A DNA stretch of 64,000 nucleotides, taken from assembly GCF_047511655.1 (NCBI RefSeq), contig NC_133392.1, forward strand, positions 91,381,042 through 91,445,041. Direction: 5' to 3'. The notes under the pieces were generated by a model. It saw nothing but the letters and a program-made list of their open reading frames with translations, did no database searches and had not been told where the DNA came from. Below, in pieces: positions 12,439 through 28,400 of this stretch (positions are counted from its first letter, which is position 1; each line of letters begins with the position of its first letter). A program made the position numbers and the translations under genes. Source of the DNA: Castor canadensis. Lineage: Eukaryota > Chordata > Mammalia > Rodentia > Castoridae.

Positions 12439-12538
12439 CTTTTTTTTTTTTTTTTTTCTTTTTTGGTGCTGGGAATGATACCCAAGACCTCGGGCAAGAT
12501 GGGCAAGAGCTCTACCTTTGGGCTACATCCCAGCCCCA
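12439..12538 (-). repeat. ID SINE
   Basis: A T-run, then 'ttggtgctgggaatgatacc' and 'ggctacatcccagcccc': the classical rodent ID form in reverse, distinct from the 'caagtggtagag' form elsewhere in the window. Confidence 0.8.
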
Positions 12539-13191
12539 GAAAGCACGTTTTTGTAAACAGATTTAACAAACTGTTTAAAAAACTGGTTGGGATTTGCTGA
12601 TCCAAAACAAATCACACATGATCTTCCCACCATGCAAAACCGTTGAAACGCACCTAAGTTGGAATGGAGTGAGTCATGTTCACAGGTATTGCGGCTGGAC
12701 TACCCCACCAGAAACGGAAACTTCTCAGGCGCGGTGACACAGGGCAAGACGCCTCGGCTGAGCCTATTTTGTACGGTTAAACCCTACAATCCAGCTTTCC
12801 TAAACTCCCCTGGGGTTCGATTGCAAGCAGAAGATAATCAATTACAACCGAAATACAAGAATAAAAGTTGCCCAACACAAAAGGAAAGTTTGTGTTTAAA
12901 AAGTATCCCAAACGAACTGGGTAACAGAGAGGGGTGTCACCTTCTCCACCCGACTTCTCCATCCGTGCCCCGGACCCCCGCCCGGGACCCCGGCGGTTAC
13001 GGGGCCGCGGGTCCCCTTCCTTCCCCCTCGGGGGTCTGACGGCGGCGTGGACTCGGGACCCGGTCGGACACGACTGACTGGGGGCGGGCGGGTGCTTCTT
13101 CTCCCACGCCTCGACTGGGCTCCCTACTTTCCCTCAAGCCCAGGGGTTTTAGAAACTCCCTCAAACACCTGACTTCCCTCACGGTCCTTAC

Positions 13192-13400
13192 CTCAACCAC
13201 ACCAGTCTCCGGGTGGAGGGAAGGAGAGGCCAGGGTCTGGCCGCACTCGCCCGCCGCGCCCACCGACCGCTCCGCCCCTTCTCCCCCAGCGCTCCGGGGC
13301 TCGAGCTCCCGCGGGGACGTCGGGATGGAACCCAGGGCGGCGCAGCCACGCATGCGCGCCGAGGGTGGAGTCCCAGACACAGAACCGGAAACTTGGAGAC
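13192..13400 (-). other. SPATA1: SPATA1 putative non-coding first exon
   Basis: A minus-strand donor GAG|gtaagg ends at 13192 in the CpG island, pointing away from GNG5. Since the SPATA1 start-codon exon has its own acceptor, an upstream 5'UTR exon is required, and this is the best-placed donor. The right-hand limit (transcription start) is a guess somewhere between about 13300 and 13450. Confidence 0.45.
13347..13358 (-). promoter_or_regulatory. NRF1-like site
   Basis: On the minus strand this reads CGCGCATGCGTG, close to the NRF1 consensus YGCGCAYGCGCR (one end mismatched). It lies between the divergent SPATA1 and GNG5 starts, the usual position for this factor in CpG-island promoters. Binding is inferred. 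Confidence 0.5.
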
Positions 13401-13493
13401 GAAGTTCGGAGCCCCGCCCCCTCCGCGCGCTTCCCCGCCGTCTGGCTCCGCCGACCCGCGACCTGCCGACCCTCGGACCAGCTCTCGTGCGCC

Positions 13494-17408
<3,915 letters not shown>

Positions 17409-18473
17409 TCAAATCTTTCAGAGGTAAGTTTCCTTAAATACAACAAAATCCTACATAGTAGGAATAACTAGTCAGGTCTCTTTATTTGCAGCACTGACAA
17501 GGTCAAGTCATGCAGTTTTGTTTGGCACTCCAAATTTCCGTCTTTTTCTGTTCTGGCAGGAAAGTTAGGATTGATGAAATTTACTGATTCAGTAGTCCTG
17601 ACGACTAATTGTTTCTATTTCATCATAAGGTTAATATAGGATTTACTAATAACCCTTTGTAAAGAAGGGTATAGGAGAGTTACTATAAACTCTACTGCTG
17701 GCACAAGCCATATGTTATTTTTTACAACACTGGCCTAATGGCAAGTATATTTTGGGCTCTTCAGATGCTTTTTGTTGTTTTATGTACCTAGTAAAAGACA
17801 ATTAACAAAATCTGCAGTATTTATGTAGATGAATTAAGTACTCTTAATTCCTTTGGAGTAATTCTGGTGTTAGTGCATAGTAGAACTTAACTATAGAGCA
17901 ATATAGCAAAGAATTGGGAAAGTCCTGGTTAAGTAAGCCTACCTGGAACAGACATACAGAGTAAGGAGTAACAGTTTTTACTCCTTTTTCTCATTTGTTA
18001 GGCAAAGATACAATGTGAGATAAATGAAGTATTTCAGTATGTGTTGGCAGACAGACAGTGGACTGGATTTCAGAGGGTTAAGAAACTAATGACTTGTGTT
18101 TTATTAAAACACTTTATATATTTTTATCTTCCCAATCAAATATCATGTTTGCAGAAACCTGTTTGTACAAAAGACGTGACCAAAAACATGCTTTGGTAGG
18201 GTGTGTATTTGAATTAGGAACTGAGAAACAAACTTTAATAATGCATTAAAAAAACAACTTTTTTTTATAGGCACACACCCTTTACTAATACTCTGACTTG
18301 AAAAGTCCAAAAATACCTTGTTACGTATATGTACCCTCCCTAATTAAGCTTTGTAGACTTGGGAGTATCCAGGAAGTCTGTGTATAAATACAGTGATTGG
18401 TTAAAATTGGCTAAGTTTTTTTTGAAACATCAGGGAGCAAAAGCCACACTTTTAGATACCAGAGGGTTTGTTT

Positions 18474-18655
18474 GGTTTTTTTTTTGCAGTACTAGGGCTT
18501 GAACTCAGGACCTTCACCTTGAGCCACTCTACCAGCCCAGTTTTTTGTGATAGGGTTTTTTCGAGATAGGGCTGGCTTCAGGTTGTAGTCCTCCTGATCT
18601 CTGTCTCCTGAGTAGCTAGGATTACAGGAATGAGCCTCCAGCGCCAGGCAGGTAC
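18474..18655 (-). repeat. SINE dimer
   Basis: 'actagggcttgaactcagg', 'ccttgagccactctaccag', then 'ctcctgagtagctaggatta'. Reverse orientation in GNG5 intron 2. Confidence 0.85.
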
Positions 18656-18729
18656 CAGGTTCTTATATACTTAACGTATTTCCTTGCTTCTGGCAACAAT
18701 CATTTAGTTCTTTGTGGGAGCTTTTAGAA

Positions 18730-18960
18730 TTTTCTTTTTTTTTTTTTTGTGGTGGTACTGGGGTTTGAAATCAGGGCTTCACACTTGCCACGCAGGTACT
18801 CTACTCTGTGAGCCACTCCACCAGCCCTTTTTTTGTGTTGGGTATTTTCTAGATAAGGTCTCAGGAACTATTTGCTTGGGCTGGCCTTGAACTGCTGTCT
18901 TCCTGATCTCTATCTCCCTAGTAGTTAGATTACAGGCATGAGCCATGGGTGCCAGGCTAG
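18730..18960 (-). repeat. SINE dimer
   Basis: 'gtactggggtttgaaatcag', 'gtgagccactccaccagccc' and a B1-like half ending 'acaggcatgagccatggg'. Second copy in the same orientation, about 75 bp from the previous one. Confidence 0.85.
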
Positions 18961-19549
18961 AAGATTCATATTTTTATGGTTTACTAAAAGTTCTGTAACT
19001 TCAGTTTCTCTTGTATTTACAGTGTGGTTTGTTTTCATTTTAAATACTGTCAAGAGGTCTGAGCATTCTGTTAACAGTTTTACTTTACATAGGAGTCTAC
19101 AGATAAGTGTTTAAGTGACTTGCTTAATTTTATAATTATGACTGGGATAAGAACACAGATTTCAAAGCAAAATATGACTATCAATCCCATAAGTAATTGT
19201 GGGTTGTTATGGATGAAGCATTTTGGGCTAAGGAAAGGATATTTGGGTATAAGCATTGCTTCTTAAAAACTTGAATATATCTACAAATCACCTTCTTAAA
19301 ATGCATATTATATCATAATCCAGTAGGTCTGAGATAAGGCTCTGGAACCTGCATTTCTTACATGTTCTCATCTTACATTTAGATGCTGATGGTCCTAATC
19401 CCACCTTGAGTGCATGGATGTAAAAATCTACATTGAAGGCTGTATACTTATAAATATAGCATTTTTAAATTATGTGGTTCTTATCATTAAAATAATACCA
19501 TGACCCAAGGCGCCTGGAAATAGCCACTGTTAACATATATTTCCTTTTG

Positions 19550-20440
19550 GAGGAAAAAGATTTTTATTTTTTAAAAATAAGTACCACAGTATGGGCAATT
19601 TTACATTCTGCCTTTTAAGAACACTTAATGAATTTTCCTATGTCATTAAATATTCTTTATAAACAAGATTTTCAATGGTTGCACTACAACTTAATTATAC
19701 TTCATTTAATATTGAAGTTTCCAAATTTGAGGCTGCAGTGAGGAAAACATCTTGGTGACTGTATGTATACTTACCTCTTATTCAGAAAAATTTCTAGAAG
19801 TAAAATGAATCAATAATGAGTGAACATTGAAAACGTCAGTAATACTTGATGAGCACTGCCAATTTAATGCTTTCATCTCCTACTATGCGCATGAGTGCAT
19901 TTTTGCTGAAATCTTGCCAAACAACCTGAGTCTCTTTGCTATTGTTTTAAGTGAAGTTACAAACTTTTTCATGTTTTATTCACCATAACATCAATTTTGC
20001 TTATACCTCTCGAACATTTGTTACAAAATACCTCAAATTAGTACAAAGGTGAATCATGTGTGTACCATTCTTAGCTAAATGCTTTACCTCGTTAAGTTTT
20101 TAAAAGTAGATAAAATGGATTATTATACCTTTCCTACCTTTCTGTATAGATAACTTATCCTCAAGCTGGTATGCCTATGTTTTTACTTTCTATCATATAT
20201 ACTTAATGCATTTTAGTTTTAAAATATCTTTAAGGCATAATAGTTTGCTGTATCTCTGAGATTTGAATTTATCTGTATAGCCCATTCATTCATTTAAACT
20301 GTTAACATAGTATCCTATCATATGTATACCTTGGTCTGTCCTTTCCCCTACTGAGTTACATTAAAGCTGTTTCTGTTTATGCTGTTAAACACTACTATGG
20401 CCAATAACCTTGCACATTTTGTGTTTAAGTTTATTTAGGT
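19550..20440 (-). repeat. Degraded L1-like sequence
   Basis: 'aatgaattttcctatgtcat', 'attttcaatggttgcac' and 'ctactatggccaataacctt' resemble the antisense 3' part of old mammalian L1. Boundaries and subfamily are uncertain. Confidence 0.35.
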
Positions 20441-20517
20441 AAACAGAGTATGACTGCATCTTATATATTACCAAGTTATTCTCCAAATACTTTTATTTTT
20501 CCAAAGATGTTCAGAAC

Positions 20518-20628
20518 TTTTTTTTTTTTTTTCTTTTGGCAGCATGGGTGTTTGAACTCAAGAGCCTTGTGCTTGCTAGGCAGGCACTGTTACCACTTGA
20601 GCCACTCTGCCAGCCCCAGCCCAGATAT
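20518..20628 (-). repeat. ID-like SINE
   Basis: A T-run, then 'ttggcagcatgggtgtttga' and 'taccacttgagccactctg'. Confidence 0.85.
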
Positions 20629-21294
20629 TTCTTGATTTGAGACTTATATTAACTTTTATTATGATACAGAGTTTATTTCAGCAGTAATCTTAGCAAGTTA
20701 ATCTGTAAGTCTGTTTATTTATAAAACAAAATGATAGATACTTCAGAGTGGTTATGAAAATTAAGAGAAAGCTGGATTTTACTGCTTGCCATACATACCA
20801 CAGGCTTTTCCCATCCTATTTTTCATTTTTCAGAACCCTGTAATGTATCTCCTTTGAGTTAGGATAGGGTTACATCCCAATAAACCCATTGCAAATTAAG
20901 AATGCATTTAGACTATCAAACATAACAGCTTATTAACACAGCACATCTATAGGGTATTAGTTGTTTACCCTTTTGGTCATGTAGTAGACTGGGAGCTGTG
21001 ATTTGCTGCTGCTCCCCACTGCCTTGAGAGACACCATACTAAACATTCCTAGCTCAGAAAAGGTTAATATTCAAGGCTTGAAGTAGTTTCTAATGAGTAT
21101 GTATTGCAAAGGTGAAGTCAGAGACCATCTGTACAAAATGTGCTGCTACTCACAAAAACAGGCAAAGGACATGAGCAATTTATAAAAAACTTGAGAAATC
21201 AAAACAAGGATAATAGTTAAGGATTGGTGGGAAAATGTAAAAAGCTGTATTCTTTGATACTTAACCTTAAGTTGTCTTTTATTTCCCCTTTCAG

Positions 21295-21515
21295 GTTTCC
21301 CAAGCCATTTTTCCTGAACCAGTGAATATTGAAGAAAGCTAAATTTGAAGCCTGTACAAAAGCTTCTCTATAGCATATGTGCCATAATATACAGACTTCT
21401 GCTTTTGTCAGTTCTTAACATCTACCTCCCCGAATTTTCATGAATTTCTATTTCACAAAGGTAATTGTTTTATATACACTGGCAGCAGCATATAATAAAA
21501 TACTTAGTATAAAGG
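21295..21515 (+). other. GNG5: GNG5 3'UTR exon 3
   Basis: A strong pyrimidine tract and acceptor (cccctttcag) precede 21295, and an AATAAA lies at 21494-21499. This fits the three-exon layout of GNG5, with only untranslated sequence in the last exon. The exon opens GTTTCCCAAGCC, very like the opening of exon 2 (GTTTCCCAGGCA). The 3' limit is estimated from the poly(A) signal. Confidence 0.75.
21494..21499 (+). promoter_or_regulatory. GNG5 poly(A) signal
   Basis: Canonical AATAAA about 200 nt into the last GNG5 exon. Further AATAAA strings follow near 21820 and 21860, beyond the microsatellite and ID SINE, and could be alternative sites. Confidence 0.6.
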
Positions 21516-21607
21516 ATTCTTTGCTTTTGTATTGGTATGAAATATATCATTCATTAATCTGTTTTCAACAGATTCCCTTGAAGGGTTTAAGTTTTTAATG
21601 TTTCTTC

Positions 21608-21806
<199 letters not shown>

Positions 21807-22277
21807 GTTCGCTTTAACAATAAATACTGCAAATAAGCTCTTTTTTAGAAGTTACCTAATAAAGATTTTACTTGAACTAGAAAAACTTTAGAACTTGAGA
21901 CAATGCTTGAATGGAATACTACAGTATCGTGTAATGAGATTTAACAATGTGATGAAAACAGAAACTAAACATTAGCTCCAGTAGTTTGTAACTTCACTAA
22001 GTCCTAGTAAATCATTTTGCTTTTAAACACCTTTCTGATGAAAGGCTTTTAAAGAAATAAATCTGGCCTCTAATTTAAGACTTTGTGTACCAGATACTAG
22101 GAATCCAAAATTAATCTGGTATTAAATTAGGGGTTACAGAGTATCAACCATACTTTCTGTCCAGCCCATATGTTCTTTGAAAATGCAGATGGGAAAGTGA
22201 ATCTGAATGTTGATTTCAACTTGACTTAAGTTTTAGGAAACCTAAATTGCAACTTCTAAACCTTTACCAAAATTAGT

Positions 22278-22283
22278 TTTATT
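22278..22283 (-). promoter_or_regulatory. RPF1 poly(A) signal
   Basis: AATAAA on the minus strand about 165 nt downstream of the RPF1 stop. It predicts cleavage near 22255-22265 and a very short 3'UTR, leaving about 0.75 kb to the predicted GNG5 end. Confidence 0.55.
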
Positions 22284-22445
22284 TGTACTTGCTATGTGAA
22301 CATACAATGGCAATTCGTGGCACATGATCATTTGATCAGACATACAAAGTTTTATGAAGTCAATAAAGATCATTTTGATGTCCCAAATAATTTACCAAGT
22401 TCAAGATAGGCCTTTTTAGCAATATCCAATACTATTGTCAGTACT

Positions 22446-22487
22446 TTATAAATGGAATTTTCTTCGACTTGTGTCCATTTCCCGTGG
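22446..22487 (-). CDS. RPF1: RPF1 exon 9 (last coding)
   Basis: 42 nt encoding [13 protein letters not shown] and TAA (22446-22448). The acceptor is ttgattttcag. The 3'UTR continues to lower coordinates for roughly 170-190 nt. Confidence 0.95.
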   Translation of the reverse strand, partial: PREMDTSRRKFHL

Positions 22488-25400
22488 CTGAAAATCAAAG
22501 GACAATATATATAATGAAGAACAATTTAGGTTAAGATAGTAAAAATTAACTTCCCTAAATCTTTATAGGTAACACTAGTAGTAGGTTTGTCTGAGACCTT
22601 CAATAGTCAGTCTTAGATCTAACATAAAGGGGTTGCAAGTTATGTAAGTTATTGTTCCATGCATGTGTATAACTGCTATTTTAAAGTAAAAATATTAAGT
22701 ATACACTAAAGTTACTAATTATATAATACTGATGTTTTCATTTATGATAATCATCAAACTTGTGAGAGCACTATAGCAGTATTTCTCAAGAGCTATGCAG
22801 TAAAACCTTACAAGCACTGGGCCCTATCCCCAGGTAGCCTATCCAGTAGGTCTGGGCTCAAGAGTTTCCATCCCTTAGGTGATGCTGCTAGTTCCACTTT
22901 GAGACCACTGATCTTTAGGCTACTTCAAATGATTATATGGTTAATCAGCAGGCCAAGACATCATTAGATTGGTTCTTTCTAATTCACAGGGGAAGAAATC
23001 CAGAAGTATAACTTAAGGTAGGCACACGGTTTCCTTCTTTTAAAATGACTTAAATGGGTTTTCAAACAGTAAGCACTTACCTTATGGACCCATTCATACT
23101 CTCCGTATTTAGAGTCAAATGTTCCTTTCTGTAGAGATCTTAATTTTAAGGTAAAACGTGGTCCAAGTTCCTGAATTCCCACTTTCTTTTCACTCTTGAA
23201 TATGTATCTTCAAGGACAAAATAAGAGTTAATGTTAAACAGTTAGGTTCATTTACACAAAATTTCTCATGTCAGCTTAAAGGATTTAATGTGTTATAAAA
23301 TTAAGACATTGAAAATGTCTTTTATGATTGACATCAAAGTCCAAGGAGTAAGTATGTTACTCACCTGTGAAATCTGAAGAAGATATAATCCCGCTGATTG
23401 TGGAATGTGGCAACCTGCCTTCCAATAAACTGAGGGTTATGGGGAAAGAGAGAGGCAAACATACGTCCAATTGAGTGACCTAGCCGAGTTGTAAAGTTAT
23501 TCAGAATTATTTCAGGCACATGTTCTGTAGGGTCTTTGCCTCTTCTCTGGAGAAATAACGAAAAATTTAATAATCAATTAAACTAATTGGCAAGAGTACA
23601 CTGAAAAGCAATTTCGAGTATAACAGTTTATATGACATTTGAAGATTTTAGTAATTTTCTAAAATGACAAACTACCACAGATGACTTATCACACCTACAA
23701 AGACATTACTATTTTAATATGAGTGAATGCACCAAAAAGAAAGCTCTAGTACAAAATCACCATGTTTCATAGTAAATGAGGGCTACTGCTTCTGCCATGC
23801 TCAATCACTATCTCACAAGAAGACTTGGTAGAGCTGCTTTAAACCAGAGCAAATATAGTTAAAAATCAATCAGATCTGTAAGATAAAGTTCTTATTAATC
23901 AAATAATGTGAGATCAACACCAATCAAGGAGTGCATAAAACTTACCTTAATTTCTTTACGAAGACGAACACTGCTCATTTTAAAATGAGCAGTTGGACCA
24001 TTTGGCAAGTGACTCAAAATAAGTCCATCTGTTCATAAAAGTTAAGAAACACACTAAACTCTAATTTAAATCCAAAATTATTTAAATAACTAGTTTTCTG
24101 TATTTCAAAGTCCCTTAAAATCAGTAGTTAGTTGTGGGATGCACTTAGTCCTCTGGGGTAACTGAACTTTTCCTGTCATGTCAAACCTCAAACATAATCA
24201 GTTAACAGTCAACCTAAATCTTCCAAGAAAGATTTTTTTTTTTCTTTCTGTTGAGATGTGGACTCACTATGTAGCCAACGCTGGCCTGGAACTTGTGATC
24301 ATTCTGCCTCTACCTCCTTAGTTTCAGGGATGCGTGCCACCACACCTAGCTTACTCATTTTATTTTTTTCTTTTTACAAATTGATAAATAGCTATTTATT
24401 CTCAATAGGGTATCTTGAGCTTTCAACGAAATTAAATGAAAAAAAAGTATTTAATAACTACTACACAAGCAGGAATAAGATCCAGGATTCTAGAATATAG
24501 TAATGTAAATAGTATCTTTAGAAAACTTACAATACTTTTATATGTTTGTATGGTTAGGATATGCTGTCAGCTTTGAATATCATCCCACAAAACCAGTTCT
24601 TGTTGAAATCAAGATTATTTCTCAAGTGATAATAAGCTCTTTAGGATTACTGCACCACAAATTATAATCAACCAATTACAACCATTTATGGACTGTCTCA
24701 TGAACACAGAATTAGGCTAGACACTCTAAACTACAAATGAAATAGATACCTACCTGTAGTCAGCAAGGATAGCAGCTCAAGGGCCCTAGGAGTCCTGGGT
24801 GCAGCAAACTAAGGTTACTACATATAAAACATTCAAATCTTTGTAGCACAACTTGACTTTAACCTCTCCTTTACTTTTCGATGAGCAAGTTTTGGCTGTT
24901 GTCCAGCGGTGCCACAAGTAGGCAGAATAGATAGCAATGGCCAAGATGTCAATTTATATTATTTTTTTACATTTGGAAAAACTTTCAAACACTTCTGGTT
25001 CTGTCAAGAAATGCACCTTAAATACATAATAGCTGTGCATATAATATGAGGTTTACAAGACAGATGTGGCCATCTTTGGTTATCTTCAACCTATGTCCCT
25101 ACCCCAATCAAATCTTACTACTTCACCTTCAGAAGTTCCCACTTCTGCAACTACCTCTTTACCCTGACTAGTTAGTTGAGAGCTTGCGCTTTTCCACCTA
25201 GATTATTAAAACAGTGTCATGGTTTATCCTATCCCTCCCCTCCCATTTCAATTACATCTTCTCATACAGACTGTAAATCATCTGGATTTAGTCTTCAGTT
25301 CTCTATGAGACTTGGCTGTGTTATTTTATCTGTACCACAGTTTAACATGCAAGTAAAAACTACAGATAGCTTCACAGTCTTGGCAGCAGTACCTAATTTC

Positions 25401-28400
25401 ATACTATTCTGTCATCACTGATTCACCTACAGAGTGAAGACAAAAGTATATATAATACTACTTATTACTGTTGCTATAAACTACCTCTTATTCCCTGACT
25501 AGTAGGCACTCACACAATCTTACATTTTTTGCTCATGCTATTTTGAACATCAGTGTTTTAATCACCAAAGCCCATCTGAATTCCACTTTTTTTTTAACAC
25601 AGAATTAAGCTTTAAATCTTAGCTCTCATTGTTCTTGCTATAGTACTTGTCACTTAAAACTGGAATTAAGAGTCATGAAAATACCTGTCTTCCAAACTAA
25701 TCTGTTAACTTTTGGAACTAGATCTGTTTCTTACAGATACTAATTAGTGTCTGTCAACAATGCCGATCATCAACAAACATTTGAATTCTTTCAATGTGCA
25801 TCTTTTACACATTGAAAAAAAATCACAAAAATTGAGGAGGTTAAATGTAAAAGTAATTTCTCCCAACCCAAATCAAGGCTTGAATCCTTTCTGGAACATT
25901 CCTACTACATGGTGGTTTATGTCAAAAGCAAAGTACAAAATCCACACTCATCAGTTCCTGCATAACTTGGTACCTATGCTGTTCAAAAGCTTTCAGTTAT
26001 TGCTAATCCCTGATATAAATCATACAAACCAGCAATCACCTTCCCCATTTCAGTTATGAGGAAAAGTGGCTCAAAAGCGTACCCTACAAGGTGTCCAATA
26101 TAGCAAAACAGAAAAACTGATATATTTTAGATAAAAAGATAGTAAAATTTTTCAAAGAAAAGACGATGTAAGCTTTCTGAAGGGTATAGATGGTATAAGT
26201 GAAAACTACCTTTAGAAAATATCTCACTAAAACAAGAATAGGACAGTTATTGAACTGATGAATACCTTGAAATGACAGTTTTTTTAACTGTTAAAAATAA
26301 CCAGGCACTGGCGGCTCACGTTTAATATCCTAACTACTCTGAAGGCAGATATCAGGGAGATCGAGGTTCAAAGCCTGCCTGGGCAAATAGTTCATGAAAC
26401 CCCATCACAAAAAAGGGCTGGTGGAGTGGCTCAAGGTGTAGACCCTGAGTTCAAACTCCAGTACTGCAAAAAATAAATAGAGAAAAACACACCATTCTAC
26501 TTTATTTGGGGGGAGAGGGGCAATTTAAAAAAAGTTAATAGGTATTCAAAAAGATTTTAGTTTAGTTAAGCCAAATTATAGTACAGCAACAAAATACCAC
26601 AATATAAAACTAGTTATCTGTTTTAGTTCCTGGAACATGAAAAGCCATTAAATTATTTTAGATTTTTAAAATAGAGCTTTTCATACATTAAAATGATCAG
26701 TACTCTCTGTCCTGGTGGTAGATGGAAAGTCCTCTTGCTATTTTTTGTAAATCCTTAATTTCATTTAAGTAAGCCTGACTCATCTAATTGGGCATCCTAA
26801 AGTTACTGAATTCACAGTAAATAAATAAAAGAACAGCAACAACAAAAACAAACCTAGACATCTTTTATATAATCTTACCTCAAAACAGAAATAACTTGTG
26901 TTTAGGTAATAAGTTCACTTCAGACCTGAGACTCACAGAAAAAGTTTCTATCAGTTTCTGTTGTTACTGGCATCAGTAACACTTCCAACCACATAATACA
27001 GGCTCATTCCTACCTCAGAAACAATCCTGTGTTATGATCTCTGGCAATATAAAAGCTAGCCATACCAAAATATATGCAGATCCCCAACTGGATCAGCCCT
27101 TTTATACTTACTTCTTTCCAAATGATTGTCCCTCTGTACTAGGCACTCCTCTTCTGCCTCATTCACCCTTACCCACAAAGACCCAGCTTAAGCATAGCTT
27201 TCTATGAAGTCCTTCCTCCCTAATATCCCTGGAATAGCGTGCCAGGCATACCCAGTATCCACTCTATTCTGTATTTCTTTAATTGTTCCCTCATCCACAC
27301 TGTATTTTGTTAGTTTACTATTTACTCTGAATTCCCTGAAGGCTAATTATCTCTTGTATCTCTACAACCTTTACTAAAGACTAAAATAGTGTTTTGGCTA
27401 TAATGCGCTGATAAATGTTTGCTGAATAAAAAGAAATTGTGCTTACAGAATCTTTAGATACAGACATATAATTTCCTGTTTTAAAACTATGTTCTAAAAG
27501 TTATAAGGAACATTTTCTTATTCTTTTCAATATATTTTTAAAAGGGGGTGAGGGAAGGGACAGGAAAACGTTCTTAAAAAAAAGATACTTGGTGTTTTAC
27601 GATCTTCATTGATAACAATCAGATCTGTGAAATCTCTTGAGATGCACTGTGGAATAATTTTTTTCAGAGCCAGTCCTCTTCTGTAGTAAACATGTGAGTC
27701 TGGTATAACTGTGGAGAGCTGTTCACAGAGCCGCACTGTTCTCTGTAAAACAAAATAAACATTCTCTAAAGTGAACATGAATAAAATGTTATGTAGTATA
27801 TATGCATAAGGAAAGGAATAATGATAGTTATGAGTGTTATCAATAAAGTAAGACTAAGGAAAGAATGAAATCAGAACAAAAGCTGATTATCTTAAACCAG
27901 TGATTCTAAACAAGGGGTGACTGTGCCACACGAAGTATTTGACAATGTCTACAGACATTTATTTCCGTGGTTATGACTGGTGGTAGGGTGTGTTGTTTGT
28001 TACTGGCATCTCATGGATAGAGACTGCAGATGCTACTAACCATCCTCCTATGATGAACAGGGTAAGTCACCATAACAAAGAAAATTATTTACCCAGCCCA
28101 AACTGTTAATTTGAGATTGGGAAACCCTATCCGGAAGAATCATGCAACCTACATCTATCACCAGTTATTTTTATTTAGCTTATCACAGGCATTATCTAAA
28201 GCAATTAACAATGTGTTTACCCCATGAGGTCTATCTGAGGTTGTGATGAGAATCTTGGGAGAAGTTTCTCTGTTGAAGTAAGAAGCAAATTCATCTGTAG
28301 CTTCATCATAAGCAACCTGAGAACAGAGATGAAATAATTTTACATCAAGTAAATATTCTTCTGGGCCTGAATTTTAAAGGGTTATTTGACACTGATTATT

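Larger units (their letters stand above)
5645..13191 (-). other. SPATA1 first intron
   Basis: About 7.5 kb of AT-rich intron separating the CpG-island exon from the start-codon exon. It contains SINE dimers, two MaLR-type LTR copies (8707-9072 and 10636-10985), a poly-C tract at 11848 and a MIR near 12.3 kb. I see no exon-like conserved reading frame. 9500-10630, 10990-11840 and 11880-12260 hold nothing I can name. Confidence 0.5.
17424..21294 (+). other. GNG5 intron 2
   Basis: 3.9 kb separating the stop-codon exon from the 3'UTR exon. It contains two minus-strand SINE dimers (18474-18655 and 18730-18960), MIR- and MER5-like traces near 19.1-19.4 kb, degraded L1-like sequence at about 19.55-20.44 kb and an ID SINE at 20518-20628. 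No coding exon is evident. Confidence 0.7.
24029..27588 (-). other. RPF1 intron 5
   Basis: 3.6 kb. A B1-like SINE (24228-24352), a SINE dimer (26303-26475) and an L2 3' end (27080-27440) are recognisable. 24.4-26.3 kb has no clear repeat that I can name, and no exon. Confidence 0.6.

Noticed and set aside
12659-13039. 126-codon plus frame beside the CpG island
   Set aside because: No family resemblance and no splice or initiation context that would make it part of a transcript on this strand.
13365-13493. Possible N-terminal extension of GNG5
   Set aside because: The frame upstream of the GNG5 ATG is open but begins with GTG, not ATG. The 68-residue form is the known full-length protein, so the ATG at 13494 is kept.
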